In this document: one piece after another, positions 20,928 through 32,130 of the stretch
Layout: each line of letters opens with the position of its first letter
Numbering within the stretch: position 1 is the first letter of the stretch
Notes under the pieces: generated by a model
Databases searched by the model: none
What the model was told of the DNA's origin: nothing
The model's input: the letters and a program-made list of their open reading frames with translations, nothing else
DNA from: Tigriopus japonicus
Lineage: Eukaryota; Arthropoda; Copepoda; Harpacticoida; Harpacticidae
DNA: 64,000 bases
Direction of reading: 5' to 3'
Assembly: GCA_010645155.1 (NCBI GenBank)
Contig: JAAGOF010000188.1
Coordinates: forward strand, 214,390-278,389
Position numbers and translations under genes: made by a program

Positions 20928-23900
20928 CTGCAAACGGTAGAAACACCCAATTAAACTTGATGTGATATGATTAAGCAAAATTAAGCAAAAAATTAGACCC
21001 ACGCCATGACTGTGGCAGTACTGTAGCGGCGAATCAGGTAACCATAAGCTGTTCGTGGGCAATTGAATCCACAACCCAATTGTTCACGATTATGTTCTCC
21101 GCCCAAAAGATGGCCAAGCTCGTGAGCAAAAATGTATCTGATGGAAGAAACACAAACCATTAGTTTGGACAGGAAGCACTGAAGTTCATTGAGTGGGAGG
21201 CTAGTGAGAAGAATTACGATTTCCGATTAAGGTTCCTAACGTCCATAGAATGGGAACATATTTTAAATTACAAGCAAAGAGCGATTCAAGACTTTATTTT
21301 GTAATTCAAGCTTTTGTGAGTGTGCTATAGATGCCAAATGGTCACTTTAGCACATTCAGAAGAAGAAATAGTCATTACGGCACTGAAATTTAAAGCCTTA
21401 AAAGTAACACATTTTCAACATTTTGGCTTAAAAAGTTTAAACGTTTGTATTGTTTAGGTGTGACGACATTCGTGCACAAAAAAATTACAACTGACAGACA
21501 AGAGTCTACAATTTGGCTATAACAATGAGTCTTTTTTCTCCAGCATTGATGTCGTATCTACAATCGATAAAAGTTGATGTTCCTACAATTGGAACGTTTG
21601 GACCTTTAGGTATCAAAAATTACCTACAAACGATCTTGACGTTTAGTACTGGGACCTTGATGTCATTTTCGAAACATGCCCCATGAGGTGTATTGGCCTC
21701 AGTGCAAAACCTTGTTTCAAAAAAGACATCGTTGCACGTCAAACATGGGCAAAAACGAGCCAAAATACTGTTTGGTTATAAGTTATAACCAAACATAACT
21801 TATATATACTTATATAACTTATAACAATAGAAAAGACAGTTTTGATGGAAACGAAAATATAGGCAGAACGAAATTTGGAACCTACGTTGACGTAATATTT
21901 ATAATGGATTTCGCCACTTTCAATCGATTTTTTTTTTTTGGGGGGGGGGGGAGCCTTTTTAAGACCGCTACAAGGAATGGAATTCCCTGTAAAGAGAGTT
22001 AATTATTAATATAGTTTATATAATTACCGTTTTTATGAAATTTGATCTACCAATGTGTTACTGATGGCAGATCTGTACAACCCTTGAATAGTGGGTTGGT
22101 CAGGAATAGTATTTAAAAATTTGTCCAATCCTGCCTTAAATGCTGTTAGAGGATTAGCTCCTACATATTCCCGACAAAGACTAATGGGTAACAAATTGAA
22201 CAATGAAGGAGCCCGATAAAGATTTTAGAGTATATTTTTTTAGAAAGGTGTGTTAAAAGTCTGGCTATTTCGGTACCGGAAGGTCCTAACGTTCCCAGAG
22301 CGGGAACATTATATTTGAGTACCTAAAAACATTAGAATCTTAAATTTAACGATTCATTTACGTTAGTTGAAGTTCAAACAGTACCTCTGATAATAATGAG
22401 ATCAAAAGACCAACCCCGTCACGTCACCGTAATTAAAGGGTTAAATCGGATCTATAACGTTGTTCTCCAAATGAGACCTTTCTTGTGATGAGTAGACTTT
22501 TTATTTCAGATCAATCGAATTTTAGAGTTGTTAGTTATGCTCTCTCAAAGCTCAGTGCAAATACTACATGGAATGAATAAGATAGCTCTCTTCTGATAAT
22601 TGGTATTCCACCAAAGGGTGAGCTTATTCTTTCTACTTAAGCTCTCTTCAGTTTGGGAAGGCACAATTTTGCACTCCATGATTTGATTGAGCTGGAAATT
22701 GAAATTGAAGTACGTGGGGTACCCAATCCAAGCAAGGCCTCATTCCCAGAAGAAAGCAATAGATTTGATTCTAATTATCATCGATATCCTCCTTCAAGTA
22801 CGCCTCCTTAAAGATTCTTTAGCTTCCAACGGAAACTTAACGTGTTTGGTTTGAACTTCGGTTCCGTTTTTGCATACGCCATTCCAATTCAATAACAAGC
22901 ATACGACGTATATTGTAGTGGCTTGAATTTTGAAGAGATTTTCATTTGACTATTAACTAAATTATTCAAAATAGATATTCTTGTCAACCACTCATGGTTT
23001 CATTAAGTTATAACTAAATTTCAGTATTGGTGAAGAGCTCTAAATTCATCTCTACTTCGTTGCTTTGATGTGCCAGAAATTTGCGACCTTGAGCATGCAT
23101 CTAGTTTTTTGGCTAAACTTCGGAAAACTGTCAAGAAATAATTTTTGGTGTTTAGTTTGCTGACAAAAAATAGCCAAAGAGCAAGAACAGTTCACTGGTT
23201 TCTTGTCTTTAGAAGTTGGGATCAAATCAATTTTTCTTTAGGTTTTAATGATGGTGATAGGTTGAACCGAAACCGGAATCGAACACTGTCGACTGCTAAA
23301 TGAGAGCACAGTATTAATCGCAAACGAAGAAAAATCACAATCTTTTACATTTCGTTGTTTATGATTTCCTATAAAAATATTTCAAAACACTTCAAGGGCT
23401 TCTAATGTTAATATTAAGGAATTATAAGGCCCAAGTTTTCTCCCTGGACTATACACGTACATTGCAACCTTGCTAATCCTCTTAAAAACTTTAACCTTCT
23501 AAGTAAACAAGCTCAACCAAGGCTCAATTGTTTCAAAAGATCTGAAAAAGAATTGCTCCTTACGAAGGTGCGCCTAACATTGGTACCCATGCAAAACGGA
23601 TTGGTTGGCCACCAATTGGGTTGATGACATTGATTGTAGATGCCCATCCACAAGCATCAGGTGCGCAATTGAACGTCAGCAGTATGGCTATATCAGCGCC
23701 ATCGTAAAGCCTGTCAAATGTGCTGAAGTATCGTTCTCCCCTCTTAAGAAACTGATAACCCGTTCCACCTTCCCTCACATTCATCAATTCAGAGCAAAGG
23801 GCTCGAAGAGTGATGGGAATGTTCGATTTCTGCATCACTAAGTTCGTTTCTATGATTTGCCTTTCCATGAAGGCTCTCAAGTTGGGAGTGTTGGCAGATA

Positions 23901-26900
23901 AGGCTGGGGTGTAATACAATTTGATTGTAATTTCCACTTGTTCATTAGACTGACGAGACTCTTCCAAGAGCTCAGCTATAGCAGGATCAAGTGTCCGATC
24001 AAGACTGGTTCGATTTAAACCGGGAAGAGAGAAATCCAAATGATAGGAGAAAGTTGCATTGATGGTCCGCCACAAGTAGCAATCTGGCCCGCAATTGACG
24101 AGGTCAAATTTTCTTCCATAAGCCGTGTCTATGCTCAAGATGACATCGTTGTCAGTGGTGATCGTAATTAGACCCAAACTAAGGTGTTTTCCTATTCCCT
24201 AAAAAGTAGAAATGATTCGCAATAAAAGCACTCTAAAAGTAAATGGTTTCTGTTATGAGCTCTTTTGGCTCGTTTGTATAATATAATGCAAGGACATGTA
24301 TAATGGGACGATATACAGGGTGTCCTGTATTGTCTTATACACTTTTTAAAACGTTTAAAAATGCAATTTAAAGTGCCCAAATCGAAATATTAAAGATTGA
24401 TCGATGTTCAGTGGGTCGCCAGCTTTAATTTACGGTGCTTACGACAGCTGTACCTTGAAAACAGTGGTCGCTACGTCCAAAAATGTCGGACCGCCGCTTT
24501 GACGTCACCAGGGCCACCGTCTACAACGCGAAGAAGCCGTTCAACGCCACCTACCGCCAGCGCCACCGCAATATTTAATGCGATGGTGGACGGTGTGCGC
24601 GTGGATCGAGGCCTACCTGGGCTGAGATGCTTGGAGAAGCCCTCGGTGGAGTTGAACAGCTTTTACACGTTGTAGACGGTGGTCCTGGTGACGTCGAAGC
24701 GGCGGGCGATGTCGGCGTGCCTTTCGCCGGCGTCGATCCGCGCGTGGATCCTTTCTCGAAGTTCCGACATTTTTGGAAGTAGCGGCCACTGTTTTCAAGG
24801 AGCAGCTGTCGTAAGCACCGCAAATTAAAGCTGGCGACCCACTGAACCTCTATCAATCTTTAATTTTTCGATTTGGGCACTTTATATCGCATTTTTTAAC
24901 GTTTTAAAAAGTGTATAAGACAATGCGGGACACCCTGTAAGTGGTGTATTTCAAGTTGTAAAGTGGAATATGGCAAAGTGTTGCCATTGTGATCCTTATT
25001 TAGGCTTTCGGGTCAAAAATCGCACTACAACCAGACTCTTTGGAAGGCCAATGACTTAAACTCAAAGTAAAAATGGCAGCACTGACACCTTGAAACATAC
25101 TTCAAAAGAGCGGGAAAATAAAGTTGTTTGGAGCGTAAAAAGTACTTTTTTGTGTGGTCAAGATGGCGTTTATGTGATAAGGAGTTGGAAATATGTGGTT
25201 TATAAACAGCTAAATACTACGTTACATGTTACATTTCAAGGATTTTACTACCATAAATCCCTTTTTGATCATAAACAGATCTAATTGAACAGATTTAGCA
25301 TAAAAAATCAATCACGTAAGGACTGATAGCATTCTCAAACAACTGTCAATTTTGCAATCTTTTGATATTTTTAAATTTTATGAGTGGTATGTGAAATTAG
25401 CTAACTAATAAACACAAGCAGAACTCACAAATTGTGTAAAAAGTTAGATTTATAATGAAAATAGGCTTGGTAAAAAAACAAAGTGTATGTTGCTTTGCAA
25501 TTAAATGATTTATTGAAGGTGAAACAAGTAACAGTTCCTGACCCTGGTAGCGAGAAGACCATCCCATAATTGATCAATTCAAATTTTAGGTTTCATTATT
25601 TGATCCAGAACACTACATAACGACTAACCTCGTTGAAATTGACAAACAGATTTTATAAAAAGAGGCCGCTTTTCCAAATTTTGCCAACATTGTGACTCTG
25701 CCAGGCATAGAATCTAAAAAAAGTAGTTATTCTGCACTCAATTATGGTTTGAAACACCAACTTTGTCAAATCATGTTTAATCTGATTTTTTTCGTCAAAT
25801 TATCAATCATTTGGAGATAAACAACTCCAAAAAGACCTAAATATGTGGGTTTTACTCAAAAATGATGAAATGCTTCTTCTCCCAAAATGTGAAAAAAAAA
25901 CTTATTTAATTTATTCACATAAGTTCCCGCCCTTTAAATTTTAGATAATATATTTTAGACATTCTCGATAATATACGTGGAAACTGGCGCAACAATTGAA
26001 GAATCTTTAGCAACGCTGCTCAGGATTTGAAATTTAATTACAGCGAAACCTATTGTTTAATTGCGAATTTTCAATTTCAGCTGGAAAGGATCAGTTTCAC
26101 CAATTTACTTCTTATCATCAGCATATTAAGAAATCATAATCTAGTACCAATGTAAGCCAGACAATTCTAAACACGGGTGGAACTCCCTCTTAACACCACA
26201 CTTGAAATCGTGTTTGAGTTTATCTCTCTCTTATGAGCTTTTTTGTATTCTTGTCAATGAATTGCTTTAGGACAACATTTTTAATTGTAAAAAATGCTAT
26301 GAATGTCAATAATTGATGCCTTGGCCTAACCATTTGCTTTGTTTCCCTCATGCGTTTCATCCAGTGATGAATCATACTCTAGATCCAAACTCTTAGTTTT
26401 TTTAAGCAAAGGCTCCTGATCCACCTTGCCAAATATCTACAAACATAATTATGACTTCCAAGCTCGGCTTGCTCTATTTACCCAGCCAGGAACGGCTATG
26501 CCAACTAACTTAGGGCCGCAAAGAAGCTCAAGATCCAAGATATTATTTATGTGACCGTGTTGCTGAAATCTGTGTTCAGCAGAAGTAATTATCAGGGCCA
26601 CTAGATAGTTGTAAATTGCATTTTGTTATGTAATTACCAAAATCTTCCATTTTTGTCCAAAATTACAAAAATGGGGTAAATCTTACAAAAAAATTGAAAA
26701 ATTGCTTGTTCTACTGAAAATTTTCTGAAAAGAGCTTGCTTGGTCCATCAGTCAAAATCAAACTCAAAATCAAAATATGAGCATCAAATGGCCAAAAACT
26801 AATTTTCCTGCCTTAGGTATCAATAATTCTTGCAATATTTTTGTCAGTATTCAGAGTGACAGGAAGGGCTTGATTCTATAATTGTGTACCTCGTCTTCAA

Positions 26901-27510
26901 GACACTTCTTCTGCCTCTTTGGGATTGTTTTACCAAAAAAAAGTTGATCGGTCAGAAACAAGGCTGTAAATGTTTTAATGTCAATTTTGAACTCCCTCTT
27001 TGTTTTAGGTGTCTGTTGCCCTGTATCACAATCTTGCCTTATCCATCTCGAACAAAAACTTGCCACTTTATTAAGGTGAAACTTTTCATTAAGAAGCTTA
27101 TTTTGGGGTTGTGGCGATGACAGAGGTAGAATGACGCAGATGGCTCTTGAAAAGAGTTTGAAAAGTTCCTTGAACACTGATTTAAACTTTATATTGCACT
27201 TTCTATCATTCCATTATCAGAACAAATATATTACCTTCAATTGGATAACTTTGGTGCCTGTGTCTTCCACTGAGGTTCGAGTCTTCCTCATTGTGATGTT
27301 CGGTGGAAAATTCAGAGGATTGTTGTTGATGATGGCGTCAATATTCACTTTGGCCTTTTGACAAGCTAGGACGTCTTTGTTTTGGCAAGGACGATACCTA
27401 CTTACGTCCCCATCCATGAGGGTTATGACGGATGTCCCCAAAACTAACGGGACACTAAAGGCCATCAAGAGTAAGAAGCACTTCATACTGCTAATGGATG
27501 TAGAACTCAT
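20645..27510 (-). CDS. Secreted metzincin metalloprotease with ShKT domain, four exons
   Basis: Minus-strand exons 27510-27235, 24198-23564, 21137-21003 and 20927-20645 join in frame to about 442 residues. The start is ATG 27510 or the in-frame ATG at 27486, which begins a hydrophobic signal peptide (MKCFLLLMAFSVPLVLG). Exon 2 is a cysteine-poor domain with several N-glycosylation sites and ILLTFNCAPDACGWAS, the strand pattern before the active site in reprolysin-like enzymes. Exon 3 carries HELGHLLGGEHN, a complete HExxHxxGxxH zinc site. Exons 3 and 4 together give TVMAY, the Met-turn. Exon 4 ends with a six-cysteine ShKT domain. These features predict an active secreted peptidase of the M12 type; the substrate is unknown. 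It lies inside the zinc-finger cluster in opposite orientation and is probably unrelated to it. Confidence 0.82.
21003..21137 (-). CDS. Metalloprotease exon 3 (zinc site)
   Basis: A short exon of 135 bases. It reads AHELGHLLGGEHN, giving three zinc-binding His and the catalytic Glu, then a Cys pair and ATVM. The donor GTGGGT at 21002 is chosen over a GT three bases downstream because only this phase continues into YAPPGW of exon 4 and completes the Met-turn. Confidence 0.85.
21770..21794. repeat. Perfect 12-bp inverted repeat
   Basis: GTTTGGTTATAA, a single G, then TTATAACCAAAC. It lies in intron 2 of the metalloprotease gene, followed by a run of TTATA motifs. It could form a tight hairpin. 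No function is evident. Confidence 0.7.
21928..22222 (-). mobile_element. LINE 3' end fragment, copy 3
   Basis: Read on the minus strand this matches copy 1 from the YRAPSLFNLLP region through the stop, 3' UTR, C-run and A-run (T-run then G-run on the plus strand at about 21928-21951). It lies in intron 2 of the metalloprotease gene, in the same orientation as that gene. Confidence 0.75.
24199..27234 (-). other. Metalloprotease intron 1
   Basis: A 3-kb intron, phase 0, with donor GTAATA and a pyrimidine-rich TTTTTAG acceptor. Apart from the mariner-derived element at 24316-24937 it holds AT-rich sequence with no supportable gene. Confidence 0.7.
24316..24937. mobile_element. Mariner-derived palindromic MITE
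   Basis: The ends CAGGGTGTCC and GGACACCCTG are flanked by TA on both sides (24314-24315, 24938-24939), as for mariner/Tc1 insertions. The inverted arms are about 180 bp and strongly similar. The GC-rich centre (about 24485-24780) contrasts with its surroundings. On the minus strand it reads MSELRERIHARIDAGERHAD, then IARRFDVTRTTVYNV and a stop: the N-terminal helix-turn-helix of a transposase. On the plus strand a second, shortened copy reads RRFDVTRATVYNAKK. The element is thus two transposase 5' ends facing each other with no catalytic part. Confidence 0.85.
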
Positions 27511-27540
27511 CTCGAAGTGCTTTTTCCATCACAATTTCGA

Positions 27541-27550
27541 GTTTAAATAG
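27541..27550 (-). promoter_or_regulatory. TATA-like box of the metalloprotease gene
   Basis: CTATTTAAAC on the minus strand, about 31-40 bases above the upstream ATG (27510). The spacing suits a short 5' UTR and suggests that a downstream start, perhaps ATG 27486, is used. Confidence 0.4.
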
Positions 27551-28398
27551 GGCTCTTAATCAAGGGGAAAACGGACCTCTACCTATGGCACATTGAAGCT
27601 CAAAAACATCTTTTCGATTGTAACATTGTCATCATTTCTCAAATTGAAGACATTAAGATGAATGTTGTCATAATTGATTTTTCAATGGAAACACATCGCC
27701 CTTTTCTCGGTAATACATGGCTCGTAGTGATTGCTTTCTTGTTATTTTACCATCAATCTATCACAGGGGCTTTTCTAAGAAAGGGTATTGTGCAGAATCA
27801 TAATGTTTGAATTGTACAGACCGGATTTGAAATAGATCATGTTTTATGTTTTGTCCAAACGTTTCAAAATAATCAGAACATATGGAAAATTCATCCACTC
27901 CATTCTCTCTTTTGCGTTAAAAGCACTATGAAAGGTTTTTTTTTTCAAATTCTAATCGGACATCAGTTATTTCATTGGATAGATATTTGGATATATTTGG
28001 ATAGATACGAGATACTGAGTTTTTTGTCGGACAATTGCTGAAAAATGGTTGCGTGAATCAGGCCAAATCTTCCAAGGAACATTGATGTACCATGCACGTT
28101 TGGTTCAAGAACGTGTCGTGTTTTTTAATTTGCTGCCATACGTTTGTTGTACAGAAAACACATGGTTTTGAATTAAGGATTTTGAATTTTTGAAATATGT
28201 GAATAACAATGAATTAATTTAGTTAGGTGGGTGGTTCATAAAATATTTTGTTGCCTCAAGGACTTATTGTTAATGTCTTCAATGGTTAATTGTAAAGCTT
28301 CCTTGCATTTAATGAGCCATAATCTAGTTTGATATATCTTCAATAGCTAAATAATATGACTGTATAATGACTGTATATGACTAATATGAATAAATGAC

Positions 28399-28431
28399 AA
28401 ATGACTGAATAGCTCAGCTATTCAGTCATTT
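28399..28431. repeat. Perfect 16-bp inverted repeat
   Basis: AAATGACTGAATAGCT, one C, then AGCTATTCAGTCATTT. It is preceded by looser copies of TAAATGAC and GACTGTATA, so it may have arisen by template switching within a small tandem array. Confidence 0.75.
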
Positions 28432-30239
28432 AGGTATTAAACACTAATACTAATTATCAAAAACAGTAAAAGTCCCTTACCTATTTAAGTCAATTAACTC
28501 TTCAAATGTACTCCTTTCCTCAATCTTAACATCACCACATTTAGTTAGAAAAAAAATTGAATTAAAAAATTCGCAAAAAAACTGAAATTTCTGAAACAAA
28601 AAGCTTCAGATACTTTCTTGTTATCTGCTTCATATTTTTCAATCTTGAAGAGGAAAATTTAGATATTGCAGTAGTATTAATCAATACTATGCTTGCCTGC
28701 GCTTGAAGTCGTTAATTCAGATTTAGTTTTCAAATTTGCAAAAAATCATCCAAAAGTAAACATTTTTAAAGAAGAAATAGCAAACTCTCAACAATTTGTT
28801 AATTTTAGGCCGAATTTGTTAAAAATCGTGCAAATAAGGGCGAAAAGTGCGAAAAGGCAAATAAATGGGTTTATGTTACCAAAAATCTTTTTACACTTTT
28901 TGCCCGTCCCTACTTATTACAATCCAAACAGAGTTCACTATCTTTACTGCCTCATTGCCATTACATGATGAGCACATTGAGGTGTCTCATTAGTTTCATT
29001 CCTTTTAAAGGATACAGTCTTCCGAAATGTTGATGTAAATTAATGCTTCCAAATTTTCATGGTGTGATTTGAGAAGTTTCTGTAAGTTTTGGCCAAATAT
29101 TTGGTAAGAAAAATACTCTGTTTTGGGCATAAGTCTTGTTTTGGCAAGTGCAAGGTCTTTTTGAACAACGAGATTTGAAAAATCAAATCTGAAGCCCTGA
29201 CCTTGGACTGGTTTGGGGCTGAGTTAGCCAGATCCATTGACCTTGGGAGTTAAAAAGTTTGAATGACTTCAAACTTTTAATTTTAATATCAATGAAGTAG
29301 TTATTCTTGTGGAAAGATCTTTCGAAGAGTGTCGATGAGAGCGCTATTAAAATTCTCGAACCATTCATCGTCCTTTCCCTCGCCTAATCGTCCGCTTCAA
29401 TACTAAGTTGGGTAATTCTTTTCACCACCTTCATCGAAGGTATGTCATGTTCCAAATGGAGGATTTCTACGGAAATCTGGAAGTTACTTTTCTCCTAATG
29501 TCATCGTTGGGGAGCTCAATCTTGTCGTTGATCCTCTTGGGGTTTGCCCCATGTTGTAATTAGTGAATGATAAGTTTTTCATTGGATCGTGTATTTAAAG
29601 AAAGGCCAAAATTTCCCAGTTGCAATGAAAACGAGAGTGTAAGAATACCTTCCGTTGTCAATTCCAGACTATGGGCGGTCTCTCAATTCTGACACTATCA
29701 TGTGTCTATTTTGGTTCATTATGGATAAAAACCACAAAGATTGTTGAAAAATAATGATTTAATACTGAAATGAATTAGTATAGTATGTTATTTTTCACAT
29801 ATTGTAAAATAATATTCACTTCATTCACAAGATTTCCCAGGACGCTATCAGTATTACTGATTATTATTATTCGAACATATTGGAAATGGGATTAAAAATC
29901 AACTTTCCAAGGAATAGAGAATGTCGCCGAAAAGGTTGACAATTTAGATCTGTTGCACTTTTAGCCATTTTAAACACTTTTAGTTTCACTTTCTCTCAGT
30001 TTTTATGCACTTCTTACGAGTATTACTGATCACTGATTTAAGTAGATCTATACTCGAGATCAGGAATCTTAAGCCTATTTTGAAGCTATTTGTATAGAAT
30101 CAGATTACAAAAATAGAAAGCATCAATCTATTTGTTCACTTTACAATCATAATATATAAAACATAATACATAAAAATAAAAAAAGAGTCCAGCTACTCTC
30201 CACCTCATGAATCATTCACTGGCTACTGGCGAGTTCTAC

Positions 30240-31029
30240 GACAATTTACAAGTGGAAAAAGTAACTCCCATGTTGAAAGGTGGAGGTGTTGCATATATAT
30301 GCAAAACTATCGCCCTGTGGCTTTACTCCCGTTTTATCGAAGGTGCTGGAAAAAGTGGCACAGACACAAATACGTGATTGTCTGGAAGGAGGTGGGATCT
30401 TTCCTTGCGATCAGCATGGCTTCACATTTACTTTTCTTGAGAGGGTCATTGATGAAGCCATCACGGGAAAGTCGGGCTTCTACAGTTCGACCTATCGACA
30501 GCTTTTGATACCCTAAATTGGGACGCTCTGATCAAAAAGTTGAAGACTTACAGGTTGGACTGGAAAGCACTAAAATGGGTGCGATCATATCTAGTCGGAA
30601 GAAAACAGTGCGTTGAAGTGAATGGAAAAAGGTCGATGATTACTGAGGTCTCATGTGGCTCCCCTCAGGGAGCAGTGCTGTCCCCTTTACTGTTCCTCAT
30701 TGTTGGATTGGCGAGTGTTGGTAAATGACTAAATGTTTATTGACTCGGATACACGGGTATGTATACATAAATGTAAATGACTAGAACGAGCATGATACAT
30801 TGACTAGAGTAAAAGCGGGAATAATACAACACTGATCTATGTGGCTGACCTGCCTCTGTGGATATCTGTATTGGACTCTTTGAAAATGTTCAGCTTTGCT
30901 AATGATACCACCGTTATAGTTCATGCTAAATCACGTGATGAGTTCAGGACCAAATTGGAGAAAACATCCGAGGATGTGATGCAAGTAGAGAAACCGGGAA
31001 GTTCGGAAAGGGACGATCTCTATTACTAG
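30240..31029 (+). mobile_element. LINE reverse-transcriptase fragment, decayed
   Basis: Frames at about 30290-30516, 30540-30700 and 30841-31029 together show reverse-transcriptase blocks: NYRPVALLP, VLSKVLEKVAQTQIRDCLEG, DQHGF, CGSPQGAVLSPLLFLI and FANDTTVIVHA. The last corresponds to the FADD catalytic block, with the first Asp changed to Asn. Several frameshifts and an insertion of about 130 bp (30701-30833) break it. It may come from the same family as the 3' ends at 18.2-22.2 kb. Confidence 0.75.
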
Positions 31030-32130
31030 ATTAATGACTCCAAGATGTTTCACTATGGAACCCCCTCCCACCCTCTATTCGCTCCATCCAAACCATCGGA
31101 AAATTCATAATTTGATAAAAATAGTTCCTCTGCAACAATTTTATTCCAGAGACCCCCGACTTTTGCACTCTATAATGCTTTAGATTTGCCTTTTCTTAAT
31201 GACGTGTGATTGGTGCCAAACTGAACTGAGTGAAAATGCAGATTTGACAAAAAATGAATTAGCACTTAATAAGAAATAAACAAACAAATGAGCAAAAATT
31301 GTTAAAACAATGAAAATCTGGAACAAAATATAAAACATGGTAAAAGAGATAGCTCAGCCCAAGATTTTTCGGTTCCGGGTCAGGATTAGTTCAGCAACAT
31401 TTCGAATGGGATTGGTTCGCTTCCGAACCGAAATATGTCATTTGCAAAATAAACCCCATACTGCCATATTCTACAACACTTTCAAGAAAATTTTGACATT
31501 TTTCTGCGTTGCATATTTTAGCTATCGTCGAAAATTTTCCTTCTCGTTTCTTTAGGTCGAAAATTTTCGCCATACTGCCACTTTTTTCTTTTTCACTGCC
31601 ATCGAGTTTTCTATGCTGCCACCTGGCATCACTGAGTGAAACTATCGTAGCTGATGGCAAGGTGCCTTAAAATAATGAGTTTTTTTACTTAAATTTTGGA
31701 AGATAGAATACAAACTAGAATCGGGTAAACTTTGATGAGACATATCATTTTCTATCGAAAAATTAGGGTGAAGTTTCTTTTTCAAAAATTATATCTTTTC
31801 AGTAGAAAAAGACCAGCGCAGTACGTAAATCAAAAAGCACCCTGAAAGGAAAGATTCATGGAACAAAGACCATCCAGACGTTTCATAATCTGTTCCTTTT
31901 CATTTCTATAGTGCTGAGTAGTATGAAATATCTCTAACACATTAATATGTAGATAAAAAGAATGCGTAAAAACAATTGCTGTAACCTAGATGGAAGATAA
32001 AGGATACGTGTAAAAATAAAATCTCTTAGTGTGAAACAATCATTCATTTCATTTTTTCCATTCTACGCTCACATACGAATGTCAACAAGAGTCAAAAAAA
32101 AAAAAAACGAGAAAATATTTTAACTCAATA

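Larger units (their letters stand above)
27551..32130. other. Region between the metalloprotease gene and ZnF-E
   Basis: AT-rich, with no intact gene. It contains a 33-base perfect hairpin (28399-28431), a decayed LINE reverse-transcriptase fragment (30240-31029), and the 5' flank of ZnF-E, which ends with an A-run at about 32095-32107 just before its ATG. The short open frames match nothing recognisable. Confidence 0.5.

Noticed and set aside
24575..24856. A small arginine/proline-rich protein gene in the GC-rich patch
   Set aside because: The patch is the centre of a mariner MITE; the true coding trace is the transposase N-terminus in another frame and is interrupted.
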